Assembly (NCBI RefSeq): GCF_008831285.2
Contig: NC_045143.1
Coordinates: forward strand, 11,357,503 to 11,421,502
DNA: 64,000 nt
Direction of reading: 5' to 3'
Source of the DNA: Nymphaea colorata
Lineage: Eukaryota; Streptophyta; Magnoliopsida; Nymphaeales; Nymphaeaceae
Positions 49,489 through 61,900 of this stretch are shown in pieces; position 1 is the stretch's first letter; every line of letters starts with the position of its first letter. The notes beneath the pieces are model-generated. The model was given only the letters and a program-made list of their open reading frames with translations, made no database searches and was not told where the DNA came from. A program made the translations under genes and the position numbers.

Positions 49489-50695
49489 TTTTCAAAAAGC
49501 CAAATTTTATCATTTTTATGAAACACTCTCTTTAAAATACCATGAACTCCTTTGGCAAGAACTGCTTACACAAATTTTTTCCTGACTGATTAATATGCTT
49601 CTAGGAAAAAGTTAAATAAAAGGCAAAATTGTTGCCTTCAACTAAACAAACTTGTGCAGAAAAGACTGTTGGCTAAAATTTAACCGAATATAAATAAGCT
49701 AAAATTTAATTTAATTTGGATCCATACGAAGACGCGTGTCCACCCCATACACCTTTTACATGCAAAGGCGCAGGATTTTGAGTCCGAAAATATCGTGTCT
49801 TTCATGTCTGGATTGAAGCACATTCATGCATATCGGATTCGATTTGAGGTCCGGGTTTGAACCAACTGCTGTCAATTGGAAATCGGATCTTTTCGTGATC
49901 CGATCCTATCTGCCCTCCTGTTCCTGGGCCTCTGGCTCTTGCCCTCTCCCTCCCGCCAGAAGAAATCCAGAGCAACCACAGCATCCTCGAATCTTCTCGT
50001 TAGAATCAATCTTTCACAGAAGCGAAACTGGAAACCTTGCTGTTTTTCGTCGTCAATTAGGTGCATAATGGGTCCTCTTGATGCTTCTAAAAGGACTGTT
50101 GGTGGTTTTGGTTCTGGAAATTATCAAGTCCCTGCTTTAGGAGTATTACTCGCACTTAGGTATCCGGAAAACTTTTGCTACTGATGAAGTTTTGCACTTA
50201 AGTCAACTGAATTCAATCTTAACGTGGTTTGAGAATTGTTGTTGTTGCTGAAAACTCTGCAATGATTTAGGTCTGTATCGATTTTCTCCTTTTGTCTGTA
50301 GTTTGACTGTTCAAATCCGTACTTTTCTTCTAGGTTACTTGTGCTCCTTCTTCAATTTCTTTTTATGTGAGTTTATCCGGTTGTTCTAATCAATTTTTTA
50401 CTGGATATAGCCGGAAATAAGGTTTTTGAAGTAGAGTGTCCTCCTCTTTCCTTCGAATGCTTGACCATAACAATATTCCATAAAGCTTCACATTCTCTAT
50501 CATTTTTTTCTGATTGTAAACAACTTACCTTTTTGTCAATAGCATAGAAGCCATTTGAAGAGATCTTATTTTGCAGGTAAAGTTAAATTACGTAGGCATT
50601 TTAAGATTTTACTTACCGATTGTTTCAGAGAAATCGAGAAGCAGATTAAAGGTTTGGTATAGCAGCAAGCAAGTGTGAGCTTTTCTAAATCAGAG
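49489..50695 (+). promoter_or_regulatory. Upstream region and probable 5' UTR of the PPR gene
   Basis: AT-rich up to about 49720, then a GC-richer stretch (49900-50100) with CT-rich segments typical of a plant 5' UTR. Several short upstream ATGs (for example at 50068) open into frames that stop before the coding start. There is probably a leader intron. The transcription start cannot be fixed from sequence. Confidence 0.4.
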
Positions 50696-53214
50696 ATGGT
50701 GACTGGCCATTCGACAGCCTTTCTGGGCAACCAAATTTTAGTAGTAGCTTCAACATCTTCATCAACATCACGAGTAGAGTCTCCATTAGGAGGAGGAGGG
50801 AAATGGGCTTCAATCAGTGCAATGTGCTCATCATCGTCAGAGAAGGAGGCCAGAGAGAGGAAGGAAGCAATAAACAGGAAGATCGCATCACAGAAGGCAA
50901 TCTCCATCATTTTAAGAAGAGAAGCAACAAAGGCAGTCATCGAGAAGAAAAGAGGGTCTGCAAATTCTAGGAAGCTCTTGCCTAGAACTGTCCTCGAAGC
51001 ACTTCACGAGAGAATCACTTCTTTGAGATGGGAATCGGCTCTCAAGGTTGTCCTTGTTCTTTTTCCACTTGTCCTGCTTGTTTGTTCGAATCCTCTTTCA
51101 CCAACAAAATCTCTTCTTCTATCTCGGTTTCCCGAATTGCGTAAGTGACAAAAAAAGATTTGAAGCCCTGCGATATACCGTTGTGTTTGCATTAATAAGT
51201 TGAAGAACCAATATGCGCTAGTCTGCACTGTGCAGCCGCTTTCTGCTTTTGTGCTTCCTAGCCATGTCTTTCACCAGTTTTTGAATTTTAATGATCGAAA
51301 CCTATTCATTGGACAGGTCCTCTGCATGTTTTTCCTTGATCATTTGTCTTCCTTCGTAAGAAATGCACACATCTCCACGCATAAACGGATTAACTTAGCA
51401 ATCTTTTCACTTTCCTGTTTGATTTGATAAAAAAAATTCTTCGTCAACCACACCTCTAGTTAGTTCTCTGTATTGATTAGTTCATTTCTTAAAAGGTCCA
51501 GTTTTTCCTTAGCATCCTATTTTCTCAGTTTACTTGTGTTGGGAGTGGCTCTGCGGATAGAATTTAGGTCCATTATCAAATTGCCAGACGGCAGCTTCAT
51601 TCATGGCTTTGTTGTTCTCAATAATTTTTCTCAGAAGCAAGTTACAAATCCATTCTTTTCTAAGGACCTTAGTACCTGTGTGCAATTTCATTAACGTTGA
51701 AACTCAAAACGTCTTTGTTAATTACCTTAAAATCTTGATGCAGCTTAATCATGTGTCGGAGCATTGTCAAGTTGTGCTTAAATTCATGTAACCTGCAACA
51801 CATAATGACTTCTCTTTACATTTCCTTTTTCTGTGGGAAGATATTTTTTTTTTTGTGACTGTCAGAGTTATGCAGATGCATCTATATTGTTGTAGACTAT
51901 GTTATTCCATGGCAAGGAGCATAGGTAGTTAGTAACTTGGTATCCTACCTTGTGCTTTCATACAATCTGGAGAATTATTAGTTTCAACCTAGCTTTCCTG
52001 TTAAACATGTATAAATTATAATCTAATGCAAGTAGGGAAAAATTTTATCCATCGACGCTCTAAGCAAAGGGCAATGCCTGCAGGTGTTCGAACTAATGCG
52101 TGAACAGCTCTGGTACAAGCCCAATGCCGGAATATACATCAAGCTTATTGTAATGCTTGGAAAGTGTAGGCAAACAGAGAAGGCACGCATCCTCTTTGAT
52201 GCAATGGTCGATGAAGGATGCAATATAAATCATGAAGCATACACTGCTCTTCTTTCAGCCTATAGTCGAAGTGGTTTGTTTGACCAAGCGTTTTCCATCC
52301 TTGACAAGATGAAGACGATGCCTGACTGCCAACCTGATGTTTTTACTTATTCCATTTTCATAAAGTCATGCTTACAGTTCACTATGTTTGACAAAGTCCA
52401 AATATTACTAGAAGATATGGCTAGCAGAGGGATCCAGCCCAACACTGTTATATATAACACACTTATTGATGCTTATGGAAAGGCTGGAAAGTTTGACGAG
52501 ATGGAAAGGACGCTTATGGATATGCTTGGAGATCGTGAATGCAGACCAGATGTTTGGACAATGAATGCCACTCTCAGGGCCTTTGGCAACACCAAGCAGA
52601 TTGAGATGATGGAGAAATGCTATGAGAAATTCCAGGACAGTGGGATTCAGCCGAACATAAAGACATTTAATATATTGCTATATTCTTACGGGAGGTCAAA
52701 AATGTATGATAGGATGAGTGCCGTAATGGAGTATATGCAGAAATATTATTTTTCTTGGACACTGGTGACATACAACGTGCTTATAGATGCATTTGGCAGA
52801 GCAGGAGACTTAGAGCAGATGGAATATCTGTTTAGGCTAATGAAATCAGAGAGGATAAAGCCTAACTGTGTAACTTTGAGTTCTCTCATAAGCGCTTATG
52901 GAAGAGCACAAAACCTTGAAAAAATTGTGGCAGTAATGCGGTTCATTGACAATTCAGATATTACGTTGGATACAGCATTTTTCAATTGCTTGGTTGATGC
53001 ATATGGGAGGATAGGATGCCTCGCTGAGATGCGGCAGGTTCTGGCAGACATGGAGAAGAAAGGATGTAAGCCTGATAAGATCACTTACACTACCATGATA
53101 AATGCCTATTCTCGTAGAGGAATGAATAACCAAGTTAATGAGTTACGTAGAAGGGAAGAGGAGTTTCAGATAAATGGTTTTACCGCTGGTAAAATGTCAC
53201 TTGATAGATTGTAG
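50696..53214 (+). CDS. P-class pentatricopeptide repeat protein, probably organellar
   Basis: Join 50696-51046 and 52084-53214, 493 residues. The intron 51047-52083 is GT-AG and in phase 0, joining 'WESALK' to 'VFELMREQLWYKP' in one frame. The ATG at 50696 was chosen because it begins a Ser/Thr-rich transit-like N-terminus ('MVTGHSTAFLGNQ') and the frame upstream has no better start. Residues about 70-110 form a basic conserved block ('AISIILRREATKAVIEKKRG', 'NSRKLLPRTVLEALHERI'). Ten PPR motifs of 35-36 residues follow from about 132 to 483; examples are 'YNTLIDAYGKAG' and 'YNVLIDAFGRAGD'. There is no E/DYW editing tail. From memory it is close to Arabidopsis AT5G48730, a predicted chloroplast protein. 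PPR proteins bind single-stranded organellar RNA, one base per repeat. The next gene on the right is convergent. Confidence 0.92.
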
Positions 53215-54354
53215 CAAGGACACTCGGCTACATGTCCATTATTCATGTAATATTCATGTAATCATTCTTTTATCATTTTAATCTTCAAATTGTTTCCTTT
53301 TGTGCGTGGTTAGTCAAAGCAAGTTGCTTTTCTGGTCGTGGGAGCAAGTTCTTAACCATGAAAAAGCCCTCTGCTGATGGAGCAAATGCATTGTATTGCT
53401 GAATTGAACCCCACGCATTTACTGTGATGAGCTTTGCGTTGCACTGGATCAATATTACATTCTTTAGTATGTTCAACCTACTCGGACCACAAAACTTCGT
53501 GCATCTCCAACGACTTTGCTCGGAGCTCATGCTTTCTCATTGAATCACCCAAGTGCTCAATATATGCAAAGCATTTTTTCACCTTAACATTCTATGCAAA
53601 AGGTGCAACTAAAGTGCTCCACAGATGCTAAACTCTTTCGTCTAGCAAGATCGTGACAGGAGTCCCATCAAACTAAATTCCTCCTCCCTAGAAAAATTTG
53701 CATTATTCATCCTCGACAAACTGGGAAATTGTGCATGTGCACCAGATATCTGTCTAGGTGGTTTAAGGGCTTCCAGCTGCAGAAGGTTGTCAACTGATAC
53801 GGAGGATCGGCCAAGCAGGCAGACATCTTCCCCACACCCAAAAGGTCATGACTAACTTAACAGCTCTACACTGCAGTTTACTCATGCAAACTGTTGGAAA
53901 AAAAGGTTTGAGGCTCTTGCTTTTCTAATGTTTACCAAAATTCCACCAAGTGTAATTTAAGATGCATTTAAATCATCCAAGTCTGAAGAATTTCATATTA
54001 AGAATGGACATTACCTCCCCGAAAGTGGCTCTTGTTTTGAAGGCAATGTAAATTGGGCCTCCGAACCCACCGTTTACCAAGATACGTTTTCCAAAGGACT
54101 GGGCTTTAGTTTTTCAGATCCTTGAAGAACCAAGAATGAGCTCAAACTCATGAAGGTACAAATACAACCAACCCAAATGTGAAATGGGTCATATTGAAAC
54201 TGATTGACGCGCCACCACTATTTCTTTGTTTGTAAGGGGCCTAAACATTAAGACTGGCATCACATACTATATATATATATATATATATCAACAAAGTTGT
54301 CAAAATCTTACCATATAATGGAATCTTAGGCTATCCCAAGGAGATCATAAAGCA
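53215..54354. other. 3' UTR of the PPR gene and intergenic DNA
   Basis: After the TAG, repeated ATTCATGTAAT words and T-rich DNA suit a plant 3' UTR and poly(A) region (53220-53290). A minus-strand frame at 53285-53530 (81 codons) is open but matches nothing I recognise. A (TA)n run lies at about 54268-54288. Confidence 0.5.
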
Positions 54355-55935
54355 CAGTTTCTACCGTTTGGCAGAATAGGATTCAAGAAAAAATCCACAG
54401 AAAAAAGAAAGGAAAAAAAAAACACCCAATGGGAAAGAATCTCCTTCATTGGCAACTTTCTTTGACTAATCCAATTACATAGAAAACTACAAGTATCTAT
54501 ATACATAGGTATCATTACAAGAATCATACTTGTTTGAGCCAGTTATACATAGGTGATATTAGAGTGGAATATCGTACACATGGAGCTGATTTCAACACCA
54601 ATGCCATGGCTCGGAAAAGGTCCAGACAGAACTAGAAAGATTTTATGCTTAAAACTCCACCACTGAGTTAAGACTCCAGCTGGCAATGCCATCCAATGCA
54701 GGAATCCCAATTTTTGTTGGTAGGCATAATCCTAAACTTCCAACTCTGCACTGTTACAGACATGGAACACGGCATATCTAAGACGCCACTTTTGCCATGG
54801 GACTTTATAAATATACCGACAGTACTCTTCTAAAAGGAATTTGAAGAATATGGTGCAGCAAACGATTAAGGGCCAATTTTTCCTGAAGAAATCTTAGTGT
54901 CTCTTAGAACCATTCTTCAGCTCCATGATTAAGAATTGCAGCTTGACAGTGGATATCACTGCCCCTCCACAACCACTTTCACTCACTTATTTGCAGGAAT
55001 AACAGATTAACTGAAGCTCCAATCCCTGCTTCAGCAATATCTGCAAAGTAGGCACAAGAGAAGCCACGACCCTGATTGGTCAGACCATCCACAAGGTATT
55101 AGACCAAACCCAATCAAAGTAGGCTGGGATCAAGTTGTGATCATTCATTGTCCATGCATCAACACTTAGCAAATGCTCTCGGTTAAGATAAGATGCAATC
55201 ACCGTTTGCTGTCACATTCTGCGTGAGTGGAATCAAGAATAGTTGCTAGCTGAGAGAATTAAGAAGGCGTTCAAGCAACTGGACAACCTGGTCAACAGGT
55301 AATGTCGACTTGGAAAACTTGGTTTTTGAACCACTAGAACCCAGCAAATCAGAAGATAGTATTGCATGTTGTTGAAGACTGGTGAGCTCCAAGAACTGTG
55401 ACAGCACGTCACCATCAAGAATCTGAGGTACGCCCATCTGCAACAAGCATAACTAATTATATTGAGCACAAAGAAACAAAACTAATCATACTAAGCAAAG
55501 TTCATTGCATCAGCCAATAAGCAATACTAATATACTTGCCGGAGATCCTCGCCCGCGAAACTCAGTATGGTCATTTCCGAGTATAGGTGCAGTAAGAGGG
55601 TGAGCAATTAGTTTACCTTGTACAGCTACTAATAAATCATGTTCCTCCCTGTTTATCATGTATATATAATCAGCACAACAACATAGAAGAGCATAAATAA
55701 ATTCACTAAAAAAAAAGTAGAATCTAAACTTCCAGCAATAACTTTAAAAGGGAAAAGATTAACCACAAGATTCATTTAAAAAAGAAATGCATTATGTTAG
55801 AAAATACATGGACAAAATCAAGGTCAATCTCTATAACATGAAATGAAACATTTTCAACCGAAAAATTGCAGATTTGTTACCTGGCAAGTTTTGCCTAGGA
55901 AGACTTTTTTAGGCCTTATTTATGTAGGTTAAGAA
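54355..55935. repeat. Parent copy of the duplicated block
   Basis: Aligns in three segments with 36795-42290. It covers DNA downstream of the CPSF-A-like gene, its last two coding exons and part of the preceding intron. This copy has intact splice sites and frame, so it is taken as the source. Confidence 0.88.
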
Positions 55936-58900
55936 GGCTTCCTGCAGCTAACCAGTAATCTCCTACGCACACACACTCCCAACACAAGGTTAGGCCAAGA
56001 AGACTCCTCTCACCGAGAGGTAAGTGTTCATTAACTATTCACACAACCCTAATTCATTAGGGTAACAGTGTATATACGGTATGAAGATGGGTCTAACGAG
56101 AAGGGGAACCCGACCCATTATTCCCATGGCTATTTATAAAAAAAACCCCTTAACAGCTGATATTTCCCTATGCTAACAATTGCCCTCCCCTTTAGCAACA
56201 ACTTGTCCTCGAAGGTGTAAAATCTGGAAAACATTGCGGTAAAGATGATGGTTCCTCCCATGTTGGGCCTTGGTCCTGTTCTCCCTGCCATTTAGGGCTG
56301 GGCGTCGGGCCGGCCCGGCCCAGCCCGGTTGGGCCCGGGCCTGGGCTGGGGAAAACCTGGGCCGGGCCGGGCCCAGGCCGAATAGGCCCGGCCTAGCGGC
56401 GGCCCGGCCCGACTCCCGGGCTCCCCCTCCTCTCCCTCTCCCTCCCCCTCCTCCTCTCCGATCTCCCTCCTCCTCTCCCCCTCCTTCCTTTCCCCCTCTC
56501 GGCCAATCCCTCTTCCTCCTCCTCTCCGCTCCCCCTTTCCCTACCGCTCCTCCTCTCCCTCTTTCTCCTCCTCTCTGTTCCCCCTTTCCCTACCGCTCCC
56601 TCTTTCTCCTCCTCTCCGTTCCCCCTTTCCCTACCGCTCCCCCTCTCCCTCTTTCTCCTCCTCTCCGCTCCCCCTTTCCCTACCTTCTCCTCTGCGCAGG
56701 TGGCTAGCGCTTTGAGAACGCCGTGGAAGAAGAGGCATGGCGGAGAGAAGGCGGTCTTCGGAGTGCTGCCCTTTGAGGTGGCCAGCCTCATGTCCAAGAT
56801 CGTCCATCTCTAGAACTCCTTGTCGGAGAAGCATATCGTCGCCGCCTCGAGCACCCACGCCCCTGGCTGGCTTCGCCCACACAGATGCCGTCGTCGTCGC
56901 CAAACGGGCCGGGCTGGGCCTGATTTTTGGTGGTCCGGCCCGGCCCGGCAATATTATCGGGCCAGTCCTGGGCCCGGGCTTCAGGCCCAACGGGCCGACC
57001 CGGGCCGGGTCTTAGCGGGCCGGGCCGGGCCGGCCCAGCCCGGCCCGATGCCCACCCCTACTGCCATTCAGTCAACCAACGTACCCTGGGCTGCCCAATA
57101 ATTCTCCAAGAGAAAATCTGAAGGATTCTAAAGGGCTGTGGAGACTGGGGTGTAAATCCTTAGCTACAATTTAAAAGCCTCTCATGCTAATAATTCCTGT
57201 AATAAAATATATTGATAACTTTAATATTTGAAAACTTCAAAGAGGAAAAGCAAACATAATCAATAATACAGTACCTCAGATGTGGACGTGTGCAATGAAG
57301 TAAAAGTACCTTGAGAGAGGGACAAATATTACCACGCTTCCCAGAAGCGTACATGCAATAACACTAGTATAATCTGCTGAATCCAAAAGCACCTCACTAC
57401 TGCTGCAGCCCTTTATCAGATCTGTAGGTAGCCGGAAAGAAAATGATCCCTACAAACAAATAAAACGTTGAACGGAAAATGATCAATGCAGAAACAGGAT
57501 ATACAACAAAAGATAGAAATTTTGACCCCAAAACAAAAAAAAATGCTTCAAGTCAAACAGACAAATAATTCGGTTTGGATACCATAAGAACAACTTAAGC
57601 ATAGATCCCAACACATTCAGCCATTTACGAAAAAGTCAACCAACTTTTCTGTTATTGTACTGTTGCTTTCTTTTTCCATTTGCATTTGCTAAGCACATAA
57701 TAGTAAAAAACATTCAGCTCTTTTTTCTTTAACCCAGAATGTTAGAGTACCTGACGGACAAGAAAATAACAGAAAACGAATTCTTTATTAGTGGAAAAAA
57801 ATTAATCAATATCACTTGACATCTCAGTCTTTAGTTAGCCTTCCTAATTAGTGTCAATGCTAAAATATGTCTCTATCTAAATTCCCCTTTCTTTCCTAAT
57901 TAGTTGCAAAGCTCAAATGTCTCTTAATTCCCCTTCTCATAATTGCACGATATAGAGAAAACAGCAAGCATTTAATCTGAATTAAAACCTTTGATCACTT
58001 AGCAAGTACCATAAATTGGTGAAACGGGATCTTAATGTATTCAAAATCACCAATATGACTGTCCAGGAAATGAAATATTTGCCAACTCAACATTGCAAGA
58101 AAATTAAAATCACCATAAATTCATCTAATTATCAGAACCATGTAGACGTCACACTTTAGGTCATAAGGAATTTCTAAAACCTTCATTTTCCCATGTAGAA
58201 ACACGAAAAATAGGAAAAAGAATACGATGAACACGATGTAACGTGGAAAAACCCTCAACAAGAGGGAAAAACCACAGATGAGGAGGAACTGGTGCCCACT
58301 AGCAACCAGACTCTCTCTCTCTCTTAAGATTTCATTCACTCCCAAAAATTAGGGTTACAAAGATATAAGTAGAGCCTCAACAGGCCTAAACAGGATCACC
58401 TACTGGACCGGGTTCAAATCCAAACCCGTTATTAAAACATGTCAACACTCCCTCTCAAGTTGGGCACACAGATCAAACATGCCCAACTTGGATACATTTC
58501 TCTCAAATGAAGTTGAAGACAATGCTTTGGTCAGGACATGAGCTGTTTGGTCTTCAGATCTCATGTAAGGAAGTACAAGTTCTTTAGCATCAATTCTCTC
58601 TCGAATGAAATGCCGGTCAATCTCAACATGCTTTGTTCTGTCATGAAGCACAGGGTTGTTGGCCAAGTTGATTGCAGACTTGTTATCGCAATACATCTTC
58701 ATTGGTTCTTCAACCTTTATACCAATATCAGTCAAGAATACTTTCAGCCACAAAAGCTCAGAAACTCCCATAGAAACGGCTCTGTATTCTGCTTCAGCAC
58801 TGGAATAAGAACAAAAATCTTGCCTTTTACTTCTCCACACTATGAGATTCCCTACCAAATATATACAATAGCCAGAGGTGGACCTCCTAGTGTCAATACA

Positions 58901-61900
58901 GCCTGCCCAGCCTGCATCTGAATAACCTTCAATCCCAAGAGTGACTTGGTTGACATACAAAAGACCTTTGCCAGGATTCCTCTTCAAGTAGCACAAGATC
59001 CTGTTAACAGCCTTCAAGTGGGCATCTGTGGGAGCATGCATGCATCACATTCACAGCAAAGGTAATATCAGGTCTAGTGAGAGTAAGATAAATCAACTTC
59101 CCTACAAGACATTGATATCTTCTTTTGGCCTCTTCACAGAGAGGCTCTCCATCTCTAAGACTTAGCTTATGGCCAGCATCTAGAAGAGTAGAAGCTGGTC
59201 TACACCCCAATTTTCTGGTCTCCTTTAACAAATCTAGAGTGTACTTCCGTTGATTTAGCACGAGGCTAGTCCCTGACCTAGCAATTTCAATGCCAAGGAA
59301 ATATTTCAACTTACCAAGGTCCTTGAGATCAAACTCGATCGCCAACAGTTTCTTTAACTTAATTATTTCATCTTCATCATCACCTGTAACAATCATATCA
59401 TCAACATATACCAACAAAATAGTAACATTTTGCTCATTTCTCTTCACAAAGAGTGTATGATCTCCATTCCCTTGATGGTATCCACATTGTCTCATGACAA
59501 GTCTAAGTTGTTCAAACCGTGCTCGAGGAGATTGCTTGAGCCCATATAAAGCTTTCCTTAGCTTGCAACATTTTCCAGGTTCCTCATATCCTGGAGGCAT
59601 ACACATATATACTTCCTCTTCAAGGTCTCCATTGAGAAAAGCGTTCTTGACATCAAGTTGATACATCTTCCACTCCTTCATCACAGCTAAGAGATAATGA
59701 CTCTGACAGTCTTCATCTTCGCAACAAGAGCAAATGTCTCCAAGTAATCAATCTCATATTTCTGACTAAGCCCCTTGACCACAAGACGAGCTTTGTATCT
59801 TTCAACACTTCCATCTTGTTTGTACTTGATGGTGTAGACCCACTTAGATCCAACCAAGTGAGCCGCCTCAAGAATCTTTACAACTTCCCATGTCATGTTT
59901 CTTCTCAGGACTTCCATCTCTTCTTGCATTGCATAAGTCCACTTGGGATCACTCTGAGCCTCAACAACATTCCTGGGAATCATAGCCAAAGAAAGAGAAG
60001 ATACAAAACATTTGTAGTCCTTGCTCAGTCTAGAATATGAAACAAAGTTACCAATAGGATGTTGAGTACATGACCTAACACCCTTTCGCAAGGCGATGGG
60101 AAGCTCTTCACTTGCAGGAACAGTATGACTCTCTTCTTCAACAGGTTGCTTTTGAGCACGACTTGGGTCATCCATGGAAGGACTAACTGGATTGGGAGTA
60201 GAATTCTCACCACCTGTCATCTCATCTGTACAGACTCTTCGCCTAGAGTAAACTTGCCCAAACAGACGATTGCATTCCTCTTCTGCCCCAGTAGAACACT
60301 CTCCATTTTTCTCTTGTTCAAGCACCTCAATAGAAGGACCAACAGATTCACGCCTGTAGTCCAAAAAATCTGTAAACTGAATTTCCTGACTCGGAGAATA
60401 CTGAGAATACTCTTCCTTTGACATAGAATTCTCCCCCCTGAAGAGGATTCTCACCAAAATAGGAAGCATGTTCAAGGAAAGTGACATCTTTGGTAACATA
60501 GGCACAACCAGTGGAAGGGTCCTGACACTTGTATCCTTTTTGAGTGGGAGAATAACCTAGAAATATGCCCTTAATAGACCTTGGATCAAGTTTTTTAATG
60601 TGAGGACTATGATTGTGAATAAAGCAAACACAACCAAAAAACTCTACGTGAAAGAGAGAAAGGTTCACGACTCCCCGGTAACATAGAGTGAGGCGTCTGC
60701 CGATTCAACACACGACTAGGCAAACGATTTATAAGATACGCACTGGACAATACAGCATCCCCCCAATACCTTTTTGGAACATGAGAGTCATATTCAATAA
60801 CTGACAATTCTTTCGTTCAGCAACTCCAATTTGAGGAGGAGTATAACTACAGGAAGTCTCATGAACAATTCCCCTTTTTCGAAAGAAGCTATCAACAGAC
60901 TAGACTGACACATATACTCACGAGTATTGTCAGATCGAAAGGTCTTAACAGATGCTTCATATTGAGTTTCTACATAAGCAATGAAAGTTTCTGTGACAGT
61001 AGGAACTTCACTACGGTCTTTCAACAAGTAGACAAGTGTTACGAGAACAATCATCTGTAAAGGTGATAAAACACTGAAAACCATGACAAGAAGGAATCCC
61101 TGAAGGCCCACACATCAAAATGAATCATGGCAAATACCTCATTAGACCGATGGCTAGACAAAGGGTATAAAGCTCTAACATGTTTGGCCAGGTGACAGAC
61201 ATCACAGGACACTATGGTCATGTCTAACCTGGAACATAAATCAGGAAACAGCTGTCTAAGAAGTCCAAAAGGTAGGTGTCCAAGGCGCTCATGCCAACGG
61301 AGAATCAACTGAAGGGAGTCCTCTCTGTTCTTCGTTGCTTGGCTAACTGTCGTCATAAGAGCCTGAGCAGCACGCAAAGGTAAACGACATAGCACGTCAG
61401 AAGCCAGACCAATCCCAATCCTCTTCTCTGTCACCAAGTCCTCCATAACACAGCGATCAGCAGAAAAGATAAGTTCGCAATTCAACTCTTTCGTGATCTT
61501 GCTAATCGACAAGAGATTCAAGGGTAGATGGGGAACATGTAAAGCATTGTGGACTAAGAACTTGTTCAAAAGTAAGAGACTCCCTTTCCAAGCCAAAGAG
61601 ATAGATGAACCATCGACAAGAAAAACACGTTCCTTTCCTGACGAAAGCTTATACCCATGAAAGACCTTAGGATCGCCGGTCATGTGGTGAGTAGCGCCAC
61701 TGTCGATGATCCACTCGCCCATATGGAAATTCGCCATCACGTAGATAGAACACCCAAATTTCTTCCGGAACAACGCTGGTGGACGACAGCCAGACGATGC
61801 AGTTGATGATCCAACCCGTGAGGGCACTAGGACCGTCGGGAGAAGTCCTCAAGCGCAACTCAGCTTCAGGCCTGTCGGAGAGGGCTTCACTTGAAAAATT

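Larger units (their letters stand above)
56293..57060 (+). mobile_element. Pack-type hAT element (768 bp) with captured exon
   Basis: Perfect 8-bp duplication CTGCCATT at 56285-56292 and 57061-57068. Termini TAGGGCTGGGCGTCGGGCC and, reversed, TAGGGGTGGGCATCGGGCC are near-perfect inverted repeats, extended by long GGCCCGG-rich arms. The interior has no AT core like the smaller MITEs. It holds a CT-rich tandem repeat and an exon-like fragment with its splice acceptor. It sits in an intron of the CPSF-A-like gene. Strand is given by the captured fragment. Confidence 0.9.

Noticed and set aside
50566-50940. 124-codon minus-strand frame opposite PPR exon 1
   Set aside because: Shadow of the real exon; the plus strand has the conserved PPR-family block and correct splice site.
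53285-53530. 81-codon minus-strand frame downstream of the PPR gene
   Set aside because: Looks protein-like in places but matches nothing I know and has no splice or promoter context; left as unassigned.
56270-56797. Proline-rich plus-strand (145 codons) and Arg/Glu-rich minus-strand (134 codons) frames
   Set aside because: Both are produced by GC arms and CT-rich tandem repeats of the Pack-hAT; no domain.
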